From the NCBI GenBank assembly GCA_031181145.1, contig JAPSLB010000007.1, positions 1 to 64,000 of the forward strand: a stretch of 64,000 nt of DNA, written 5' to 3'. This stretch comes from Microvirga sp. GTDB lineage: Bacteria > Pseudomonadota > Alphaproteobacteria > Rhizobiales > Beijerinckiaceae. Every line of letters begins with the position of its first letter. The stretch's first letter is position 1. The position numbers were made by a program, and so were the translations under genes. Under the pieces are notes generated by a model. The model searched no databases. It had not been told where the DNA came from and was given only the letters and a program-made list of their open reading frames with translations. Shown piece after piece: positions 23,056 through 33,306 of this stretch.

Positions 23056-23239
23056 GGAACGCTGGCGCTTGTTTCCGGCCTTCTCGCACTGAGCAGATTC
23101 CGCCGCCTCCTGAGACAAAGAACCACCCCTCGAAGACCCTGAAACGGCACTTTTCCGTGGATTTTTGCCTCCCTTTTCACGCGCGCGTGGGCGCGCGGGG
23201 GTGAAATTTCAACCAATCGTCACTAAATATCTGATCTGA

Positions 23240-25723
<2,484 letters not shown>

Positions 25724-25852
25724 GGGATGTGCCGCGGTTTCGTTCAGACACCTGTAAGTCCGGCTCGAACGCGCGGATGATCGATTCGGTTTGCAGGGAA
25801 ACCTGACTCAAGTCCGTATCACGACATCACAAACCGCGAATAACCATACCTC

Positions 25853-25876
25853 GGCCTCCCATCGGGAGGCCTTTTT
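25853..25876 (+). terminator. Rho-independent terminator after gyrB
   Basis: GGCCTCCC-ATC-GGGAGGCC-TTTTT. Confidence 0.8.
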
Positions 25877-26071
25877 ACTCTCGGGTCTACATCTCATGAA
25901 CGTCTGATCGACGCTCGTGACCCGACTACCGCGCAATGGCTGGGAAGTGCCAGTTTGAGACCTTCCGAGCGTGGAGGCCGTTGCTTGCCATACCCATCAA
26001 TGGCTTACAGCAGGAATTTCGGGTAATGGCCGTCTATGGAACTGGAGGCAGCGTATTCGAGCGGGAGCCGC

Positions 26072-26317
26072 TTACCGTCCTTTTTCGAGACGCTGACCAA
26101 TCCAGTCTTGTGCCTGATCCAGGTTGGAGAAGAGCGGGTGGCTTCCGCCATCCAGCGGACCAAAGCCTGCTTCCAGGTACCATTGCCCCGGAGCCACCTC
26201 GTTCTCGTCCGACAGACGAACCAGCACCGCCACCAGCCGCTGCTCCTCATCGAGGACCATCATGCCTTCCTCGTCGAAGCCTGTCGCAACCCGTATCGGC
26301 TGGAGGGAGAAGGTCAT
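26072..26317 (-). CDS. Small conserved-type hypothetical protein (81 aa)
   Basis: MTFSLQPIRVATGFDEEGMMVLDEEQRLVAVLVRLSD...; ATGA overlap with upstream Crp/Fnr gene. Confidence 0.6.
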   Translation of the reverse strand: MTFSLQPIRVATGFDEEGMMVLDEEQRLVAVLVRLSDENEVAPGQWYLEAGFGPLDGGSHPLFSNLDQAQDWIGQRLEKGR

Positions 26318-27060
26318 GCGGCAGCCTGCTTATTCTCCAGATGAAGGTAGGTCGGATCGAACTCGCCCACCTGCTTCAGTCTCTCCCAATCGGGAACGGT
26401 CAGCCGGGTTCCGTCGATCACGATCAGGCCCTCAGCCCGCATTTCCTTGAGAACCCGGTTGACGTGGACCGTCGTGAAGCCGAGCGCATCGGCAAACTCG
26501 CTCTGGGTGATCGGCAGATCGCAGGTATGGTCCTCGACAAGGCCCATGGCTTTCAGGCGCACCAGCAGCTCGCACAGCAAATGGGCCATCCGGGTGGCGC
26601 CTTCGCGCTGTCCAACATTCATCACCCATTCCCGGAAGATTGCCGCATCGATCAGGGTCTCGCGCCAGAAGGCTGCGGCGAGGCGCGGATAGCGGGTGCA
26701 GAGGTCATGCAGGACCTCATGGGGGATGAACCCGACCCGGCACGGGCTGAGGGTGCTGACGCTGTTGTCCAGCACCTTCAGGTGCAGGCTCTGGAGGTCG
26801 GGAATGTCACCGGCGATGACGAAGGAGACGATCTGGCGCTTGCCGTGGATCGTCATCTTGTAGACGCAGGCAAAGCCGCTCAGGATCAGGCAGGACCGGG
26901 AGGGGCGATCCCCCTCGCGCACGATGTCCTGATTGTCCTTGAGCATCGCAACCTGCATCGGCAAGTTTTGGAGAGCCTGCCGCTCGTCATCCGTGAGGGT
27001 AAAGATGCTCTCCAGCTTGCGGATGAGCGAATTGTATTCATGACGGAAAGGTGAGTGCAT
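26314..27060 (-). CDS. Crp/Fnr family transcriptional regulator
   Basis: Cyclic-nucleotide-binding-like fold plus HTH (ITQSEFADALGFTTVHVNRVLKEMRAEGLIVI). Confidence 0.9.
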   Translation of the reverse strand: MHSPFRHEYNSLIRKLESIFTLTDDERQALQNLPMQVAMLKDNQDIVREGDRPSRSCLILSGFACVYKMTIHGKRQIVSFVIAGDIPDLQSLHLKVLDNSVSTLSPCRVGFIPHEVLHDLCTRYPRLAAAFWRETLIDAAIFREWVMNVGQREGATRMAHLLCELLVRLKAMGLVEDHTCDLPITQSEFADALGFTTVHVNRVLKEMRAEGLIVIDGTRLTVPDWERLKQVGEFDPTYLHLENKQAAA

Positions 27061-27301
27061 GGTGAGGCTCCGCTGTCTTGCAGGCGGGAGCGCTCGGATC
27101 TCTCAGTCATCAGCGCCTGAGATCGATGGCTGATAATAAGATCACCATAGCATACAAATGAATGACTGTCTTAGATCTATGTTAGCCCTAGCATATAACT
27201 TCATCGATCAAACCTGACGCGTCTGTGATGGCGTAATTTCGCAGAAGCGCCTTTGTGGAACCGCCCCCTGGGATGCGCGTTACGGAGGCGAGGGTGTCGC
27301 C

Positions 27302-28039
27302 ATGCCCCATGCTCCGCAAGCGGATCATCGCACCAACCGGCTCCTGGCCGCTCTGGAGCCCGAGGACTTCGCGCTTCTGGAGCCCCACCTCGAGATCCTC
27401 GAGCTCAAGCGCGGTCAGGTGCTCTACGAGGCGGGTGACGTCGTTCGCTACGCCTACTTCCCTCATGATGCGATGGTCTCTCTGGTGAATGTCATGGAGG
27501 ACGGTGGCACCGTCGAGGTAGGGCTGTTCGGGCGCGAGGGGGTCCTGGGTCTTCTGGGGGCGCTCGTGACGCGGGAAGCCTTTGGGCGCTATATCGTACA
27601 ATTGTCTGGCACCGCCTCGCGCATCTCCTTCGAGCGCCTGGACGAGGTCAGGAATGCCTGCCCCAACCTCCGGCAGCTGATCATGCGCTACGGCGAGGCC
27701 CTGCTCGCCCAGACGTTCCAGACCGTCTCGTGCAATGCGGTTCATGTGGTGGAAGCCCGCTGCTGCCGCTGGATCCTCAGCATGCACGACCGGGCTGATC
27801 AGGACACCTTGCCCCTCACCCACGAGTTTCTAAGCGAGATGCTGGGGGTGCAACGTTCCTCGGTGAGCGTGGTGACGCGCACGTTGCAGACGGCAGGGCT
27901 GATTCAGCAGAGCCGAGGGGGTATCACGGTGATTGATCGGGCTGGCCTCGAAGAGACAGCATGCGAATGCTACGCCAAGATCCGGCGGATCTATCAGCGC
28001 CTGCTGCCCGGCACGTACCCACAGCCGCCGACCCGCTAG
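27302..28039 (+). CDS. Crp/Fnr family transcriptional regulator
   Basis: LELKRGQVLYEAGDVVRYAYFPHDAMVSLVNVMEDGGTVEVGLFGREG; HEFLSEMLGVQRSSVSVVTRTLQTAGLI. Confidence 0.9.
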   Translation: MPHAPQADHRTNRLLAALEPEDFALLEPHLEILELKRGQVLYEAGDVVRYAYFPHDAMVSLVNVMEDGGTVEVGLFGREGVLGLLGALVTREAFGRYIVQLSGTASRISFERLDEVRNACPNLRQLIMRYGEALLAQTFQTVSCNAVHVVEARCCRWILSMHDRADQDTLPLTHEFLSEMLGVQRSSVSVVTRTLQTAGLIQQSRGGITVIDRAGLEETACECYAKIRRIYQRLLPGTYPQPPTR

Positions 28040-28097
28040 AGGATCCCCAGGGTCCGGGGAAGCTCCCATTCTGAGAGATGAAACCCGTCCGATGCGT

Positions 28098-28237
28098 TAG
28101 CGCATCGTGCGGAAAAAGTGGCCCCGGTTTTCGCTGCCGCGGCCCTTCGGGTCCGCCCCCGACGATGCGCTGCCTCAAGAGGGAGCGTCGGATTGATCCC
28201 AAACGTGCGAGTCCACTTTTCACGTCCGATGCTTTAG
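28098..28237 (+). repeat. Dispersed repeat family, copy B
   Basis: TAGCGCATCGTGCGGAAAAAGTGGCCCCGGTTTTCGC...CGATGCGCTGCCT...CCACTTTTCACGTCCGATGCTTTAG. Confidence 0.85.
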
Positions 28238-28425
28238 AGACGCTGCGGATCTTGCCTCGCTCTTCTCGGACGGCCCGAACATCGTCGGACAGATGCTGAC
28301 CCCTATGACTGGCTCCGTGATCACGACAGGAGCTGCCCGGTCCCGGGCAGCTTGAGAAGGATGCTTACCCAGCCTGCCCGAGCGGTGCAGATTGAGGTTG
28401 GCAAGGTGCCTACCTCGCACCGAAC

Positions 28426-29283
28426 TCAGACGTGCCGTGAGATGAACTCCGAAATCTCCTGCGCGATCTCCCGGGCATGGGTCTCGAGCGCGAAATGCCC
28501 GGTCTCGAGGAGCCGGACGGTCGCGTTTGGCACATCGCGCAGGAACGCCTCCGCACCTTCCGGTCGGAAGAACGGGTCGTGCCTTCCCCAGATGGCGAGC
28601 AAGGGCGGCTGGTGTTTCCTGAGGTACGCCTGAAACGACGGATAGGCCGAGATGTTGTTCCGGTAGTCCAACATCAGATCAAGCTGTACATCCGCATTTC
28701 CGGGGCGTGACAGATAATAATTGTCCAGGCCCGGACCGTCCGGGGAGATTAGTGACGGATCCTCGACGCCATGTTGGTACTGAAACCAGGTTGTCTCCGG
28801 CTGGAGGAGGACCTTGAGGGCGTCTCTCCGCACCGGGCCCGGATCGTCCCAGTAGGCTCGAACCGGATCGAATGCTTCGCTGAGTCCTTCAACATAGGCA
28901 TTGCCGTTCTGACTGATGACAGCGCTGATGCGCTCCGGATGGGCGCTCGCCAGACGAAACCCGACCGGCGCACCGTAGTCGAATATGTAGAGAGCGAAGC
29001 GTTCGAGCCCCACCGTTTCCGTGAATCGGCCGATCACTTCGGCCAAGTGGTCGAACGTGTAGGCGAAGCGCGACCGGTCGGGCTGGGCCGAGCGGCCAAA
29101 TCCGGGAAGGTCCGGAGCCATCAAGCGGAAGCGATCTGCCAAGAGCGGCATGAAGTTACGGAACATGTGGCTTGAGGTGGGAAAGCCATGCAGCAGAAGA
29201 ATCGCAGGAGCATCCGCTGACCCGGCCGACCTGTAGAAGATCGGAACCCCATCCACGTCGACGGTCCTGTACTGAACGGTCAT
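28426..29283 (-). CDS. Alpha/beta hydrolase (epoxide hydrolase/haloalkane dehalogenase-like)
   Basis: AILLLHGFPTSSHMFRNFMPLLADRFRLMAPDLPGFGRS; C-terminal ETGHFALETHAREIA; start uncertain between 29283 and 29295. Confidence 0.85.
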   Translation of the reverse strand: MTVQYRTVDVDGVPIFYRSAGSADAPAILLLHGFPTSSHMFRNFMPLLADRFRLMAPDLPGFGRSAQPDRSRFAYTFDHLAEVIGRFTETVGLERFALYIFDYGAPVGFRLASAHPERISAVISQNGNAYVEGLSEAFDPVRAYWDDPGPVRRDALKVLLQPETTWFQYQHGVEDPSLISPDGPGLDNYYLSRPGNADVQLDLMLDYRNNISAYPSFQAYLRKHQPPLLAIWGRHDPFFRPEGAEAFLRDVPNATVRLLETGHFALETHAREIAQEISEFISRHV

Positions 29284-29344
29284 CATCATCTCCATGAGGG
29301 TGGGTGCCCTTTCGTCATCGGAAAGGCACCCGGTGAGAAGGACA

Positions 29345-29608
29345 TCAGGCGGCCGACGGGAAGTCGGTCGAAACGGAAACCGGTCGCCATGCGGCGAGGA
29401 TCTCTGCGTCCGAGAGATGCTTGGCTTCGATTGCGGCGATCGTATCGCTGCCGAGTGGCAGCCTCACCGGCGGATTGGGAGCGTCGACGAGAGCCACGAC
29501 GGCCTCCGCCAGTCTCTCGGGATCGCCCGGCTGGTGGTGGCTGATCTGCGCTGCCTTTGAACGCACCGCATATGATGTCCTCGCGCCGTCATGTTCATGA
29601 CGTGACAT
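29345..29608 (-). pseudogene. SDR-family oxidoreductase remnant (C-terminal part only)
   Basis: [70 protein letters not shown] resembles an SDR C-terminus; no Rossmann TGxxxGxG or YxxxK in the adjacent frame. Confidence 0.6.
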
Positions 29609-29692
29609 CCTCCTCCCGGCCGCACGGCAGGCTGCCTCAAACCTGCAGAAGCCCTTCAGGACCGGCTTGACGTACATTATACGTTTCGGCTA

Positions 29693-29710
29693 CGTATAGT
29701 ATACTATACG
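29693..29710. promoter_or_regulatory. Perfect 18-bp palindrome, candidate operator
   Basis: CGTATAGTATACTATACG, in the gap between the SDR remnant and the AztD-like gene. Confidence 0.6.
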
Positions 29711-29781
29711 CGAACTTGGCCGCTCCGAGAAGCTGCTGGACGCCAAACCGCTTCCACCCCACACGCAGAAAGGAAGGTCTC

Positions 29782-31089
29782 ATGAGAGCAATCAAGCTGG
29801 CGCTGGCAGTCGGAACATCACTCACTGCCTTTGCCGGGAACGCCCCTGCCCACGACCATGCTGTCTCCCGGGGACGGCTCGTATTTGCCGACCATGAGCG
29901 GCCGCAGGTCGGCGTCCTCGATCTTGACAGCGGCGAGGTGACCCACCGTTTCGATGTGCCGAAACCCAACCCGGTGCTCGCAACCACGGAGGACGGCCGC
30001 TACACGGTCATCAAGACCGGCGACGACGCCGGCACCGTCCGCTTTCTCGACACGGGCCTGACATATGAGTCGCATGGGGACCACACCGATGTGGAGAAGG
30101 GCGAGGTCAGGATGCTGGACTACACGCTGACAGGCGACAAGCCCGCCCACGTCGTCTCAGAGAACGGCTGGGTCGCCGTGTTCTTCGACGGTCACCGGCC
30201 CTGGGAGCGCACGAGCGAACCCGGCGCGACCTTCATCAAGCTCGAGACCTTGGCTGACGCGAAGCCTGTGACGCGCGCCTGGAAGAGCCCCGCACCTCAG
30301 CACGGCATTGCCTTCGCGCTCGGAAAGGACCAGTGGCTCGTCTCCACGCATAACGAGCCCTATGCCAATGGCGACCAGAAGGCGAGCTCGCGCTCGAACG
30401 GATTCAAGATCGTCCAGGGTGAGGATTGGACGGTCGCAGCATCCTTCGACGACCTGTCGGACCCGCACAAGTCGTGCAAGGAGTTCCACGGGCATGCCTC
30501 GATGAGCAACGTCCACGTTTTCGGATGCGCGCAAGGCGCTGAGGACGCCGAGAAGGACGGCGGCGTGCTCATCCTGAGGAATGTCGAGGCTCAGTGGACG
30601 GCTCGCCGGGTTGCCTATCCGGACAATCGTCGCTCCTCGACGATCAAGGCGCGCGAAGGCGGTCAGTACTTCATCGCGAACTACGGCAGCAAGGGTCCGT
30701 ATGACGCGCTGATCCGCATCGATCCCAAGGCCGCGACCTTGAGAGCCGAGGACGTCTTTCAGATCCCCGACGGGCAGGCGGTCTGCCAGTTCGAGGTGGC
30801 GTCGAACGGGAAGCGTGTGGCGAACCTGACCGCCGACGGCAAGCTGCGGGTCTATGATGCGGCTCCAGCCTGGAAGCAGGTGGCCCAGTTCGATGCGGTC
30901 CCGGCCTTCGATTGCGCTTATGGCGCCAGGACGCCGACGCCGTCCCTCGCCATCGTCGGAGAGAACGCCTTCGTCAGCGACCCGGTGAACAAGCGCATCC
31001 GTGAGTACGGCCTAAGCAGCCTCCAGCAGGGACTCGATCTGCCGATCGACGGAACTCCGGCAAACCTTGCGAACGGAGGTGGCGGCTAG
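29782..31089 (+). CDS. aztD: AztD-like periplasmic zinc metallochaperone (beta-propeller)
   Basis: Signal peptide MRAIKLALAVGTSLTAFAGNAPAHDH; DTGLTYESHGDHTDVEKGE; KPAHVVSENGWVAVFFDG; CKEFHGHAS; VFGCAQG. Confidence 0.7.
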   Translation: MRAIKLALAVGTSLTAFAGNAPAHDHAVSRGRLVFADHERPQVGVLDLDSGEVTHRFDVPKPNPVLATTEDGRYTVIKTGDDAGTVRFLDTGLTYESHGDHTDVEKGEVRMLDYTLTGDKPAHVVSENGWVAVFFDGHRPWERTSEPGATFIKLETLADAKPVTRAWKSPAPQHGIAFALGKDQWLVSTHNEPYANGDQKASSRSNGFKIVQGEDWTVAASFDDLSDPHKSCKEFHGHASMSNVHVFGCAQGAEDAEKDGGVLILRNVEAQWTARRVAYPDNRRSSTIKAREGGQYFIANYGSKGPYDALIRIDPKAATLRAEDVFQIPDGQAVCQFEVASNGKRVANLTADGKLRVYDAAPAWKQVAQFDAVPAFDCAYGARTPTPSLAIVGENAFVSDPVNKRIREYGLSSLQQGLDLPIDGTPANLANGGGG

Positions 31090-31190
31090 TCTGCCGCGTG
31101 ACTACGGAGCCATCGCAGCGCCGCGACGGCGGAAAGGGCATCGGCGGAGCGGGACGGCAAGGAGCCGCCTCGCTTTCCTCGGCAGACCTC

Positions 31191-31281
31191 TAGAGCATCG
31201 GACGTGAAAAGTGGATTCGCACGTTTGGGTCCGATGCTGCCTCTTATAGACAGCGCATCGTTTGGAGCGGACCCGAAGGGC
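31191..31281 (-). repeat. Dispersed repeat family, copy C, inverted relative to copy B
   Basis: Reverse complement matches copy B: CGCGGCCCTTCGGGTCCGC..CGATGCGCTG...CCCAAACGTGCGAATCCACTTTTCACGTCCGATGCTCTA. Confidence 0.85.
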
Positions 31282-31318
31282 CGCGTCATCGAGCGGGGCT
31301 TTCGCCTGCGAGGCTCCG

Positions 31319-32695
31319 TCAGGCCGCTTGCGGGAGATCGCCCTCGCGGCGCTTTTCCGGCCTGTCGGTGCCGGGTTCGTTCTGCCGGCGATCCATGGGG
31401 CCGCGGCGCAGCGCCGCCAGGAACTTGCCCACCTCCTCGGCCAGGTGGTCGCCCTGGATGGCGAGCTGCTTCGAGGTATCGAGCACCGAACCCGCCAGAT
31501 GCTTGGTCTCGGCCGTGTTCTGACTCACGCTCTGGATGTTCTCCGTCACGCCCTGCGTTCCGACCGAGGTCTGTTCGACGCTGCGCGCGATCTCGGCGGT
31601 GGCGGCGGTCTGACCGGCGATGCTCTGGGCGATGCGCGAGGTGGCAAGGTCGATATCCGCGACGATCGTGGAGATCTCGGTCACGGCGGAAACGGCGGAC
31701 GTGGAGGCGGAACGCAGTTCCGCGATCTCGTGGGTGATCTCTTCCGTCGCCTTGGCGGTCTGGGTCGCCAGAGCCTTGACCTCCTGCGCGACGACGGCGA
31801 AGCCGCGCCCGGCCTCGCCTGCGCGGGCCGCCTCGATGGTGGCGTTCAACGCCAGAAGGTTGGTCTGCTCGGCGATGGTGGTGATCAGGCCCACCACCGT
31901 GCTGATCCGCTCCACCGCGTTGTTCAGGCCGTCGACGATGGCGGCCGTGGACTGGGCCTCCTCCGCCGCCTGGCGGGCACGCGTGGCGGAATGGTCGGCC
32001 TCCGTGCCGATCTCCTGCGCGGAAGCGGCGAGCTGCGTCACGGCAGCGGCGACGGTCTGCACATTCGCCGCCATTTCGGCCGCTGTCGCGGCAACGAGGG
32101 CCGTCCGGTCGTCGGTGAGAGTGGCACCCTCCTGCAGCACCGTCGCCATGGCGCTCATGTTTCTCGAAGAATCCGAGAGGGTCTGGACGATCGTGTTGAT
32201 CGCCTGCTCGAATTCCGCCGTCGAATGATTGAAGGCCGCCAGGCGCCTCTCGATCACGTGCGAGGCCTCGTTGATGACGGTTGCGCCGTGAAGCAGCGCC
32301 CCATGAAGCCCGTCCGGCAGGATGCGCCGGAAATACTGATTGTTGCGGACGGCATTCATGGCCGCCGAGGACTCGCGGATATAGGCGTCGACCCGATCCG
32401 TCGTATCGTTGACGATCCCATGCAGCTTCCCGAGCGCCCCGCCCTCCCGGCTGCCGATGATGCGGGCCTCGAAATCGCCGTGCCCGACGCGATCGATGGT
32501 ATCGGCGGCCACCGCGATCGCACGGTAGGTGCGCAGCAGCATCAATCCGCCGAAGATGAAGCCGGCATCGGCGACGAGCATCGTCAGCGGCGGGATCGAG
32601 CCGCTGATCAGCGAGGCGACAACATGCCCGGTGACCGCGATCGCCGCGACGGCGAAGCCGATGCTTGCCTTAGAGAGAGAAGACAAATTCATCAT
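31319..32695 (-). CDS. Methyl-accepting chemotaxis protein, two TM segments, no large periplasmic domain
   Basis: [37 protein letters not shown] hairpin motif. Confidence 0.93.
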   Translation of the reverse strand: MMNLSSLSKASIGFAVAAIAVTGHVVASLISGSIPPLTMLVADAGFIFGGLMLLRTYRAIAVAADTIDRVGHGDFEARIIGSREGGALGKLHGIVNDTTDRVDAYIRESSAAMNAVRNNQYFRRILPDGLHGALLHGATVINEASHVIERRLAAFNHSTAEFEQAINTIVQTLSDSSRNMSAMATVLQEGATLTDDRTALVAATAAEMAANVQTVAAAVTQLAASAQEIGTEADHSATRARQAAEEAQSTAAIVDGLNNAVERISTVVGLITTIAEQTNLLALNATIEAARAGEAGRGFAVVAQEVKALATQTAKATEEITHEIAELRSASTSAVSAVTEISTIVADIDLATSRIAQSIAGQTAATAEIARSVEQTSVGTQGVTENIQSVSQNTAETKHLAGSVLDTSKQLAIQGDHLAEEVGKFLAALRRGPMDRRQNEPGTDRPEKRREGDLPQAA

Positions 32696-33194
32696 AGCTG
32701 GCCTTGTTCGCTGTGGCGGTTCTCATGAGATGCTGATGGGATGCCGCAAGCCCCTCCTTGGCATTGCGGAAGGAGGCTTCGATGCGGGTGAGTTCCGCAT
32801 AGAGCGGCGCGATGACCGTCTCCACCACTTCCCGCTTCGGTACGCGCCGGTTGGAGTGAAAGCCGCAGACCCGCATATTGCGGTCGTAGGAGGGCGTCAC
32901 ATGGGCGAACACCCAGTAATGGTCGCCGTTGCGTGCCATGTTCTTCACATATGCGAAGATCTCGCGGCCGTCCTGGATCGCATCCCAGAGGAGCTTGAAA
33001 ACCGCGCGCGGCATGTCCGGATGACGGATCACGCTGTGCGGCTGCCCCAGGAGCTCCTTCTCCGTGTAGCCGGCGATCTCGCAGAAGATCCTGTTCGTAT
33101 AGGTCAGCCGGCCTTTCAGGTCCGTCTTCGAAACGATGAAGGCGTCGGGGTCGAAGAAGATCTCGCGTTGCGTGGGAGTAATGGCTCTGGTCAT
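32670..33194 (-). CDS. PAS-domain sensor protein (Aer-like)
   Basis: [81 protein letters not shown]; overlaps the MCP start. Confidence 0.88.
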   Translation of the reverse strand: MTRAITPTQREIFFDPDAFIVSKTDLKGRLTYTNRIFCEIAGYTEKELLGQPHSVIRHPDMPRAVFKLLWDAIQDGREIFAYVKNMARNGDHYWVFAHVTPSYDRNMRVCGFHSNRRVPKREVVETVIAPLYAELTRIEASFRNAKEGLAASHQHLMRTATANKASYDEFVFSL

Positions 33195-33306
33195 CTGCGG
33201 CTTTGAGGAGTGGCGGCAGCCTGCGCGGCATGGTTCATCAAGCCAACTTGTCGCAGAGCTGGCTTGCGCGAGGCTGAGTTGAGCCTGCCCTCGAAAACCC
33301 TGCCGG

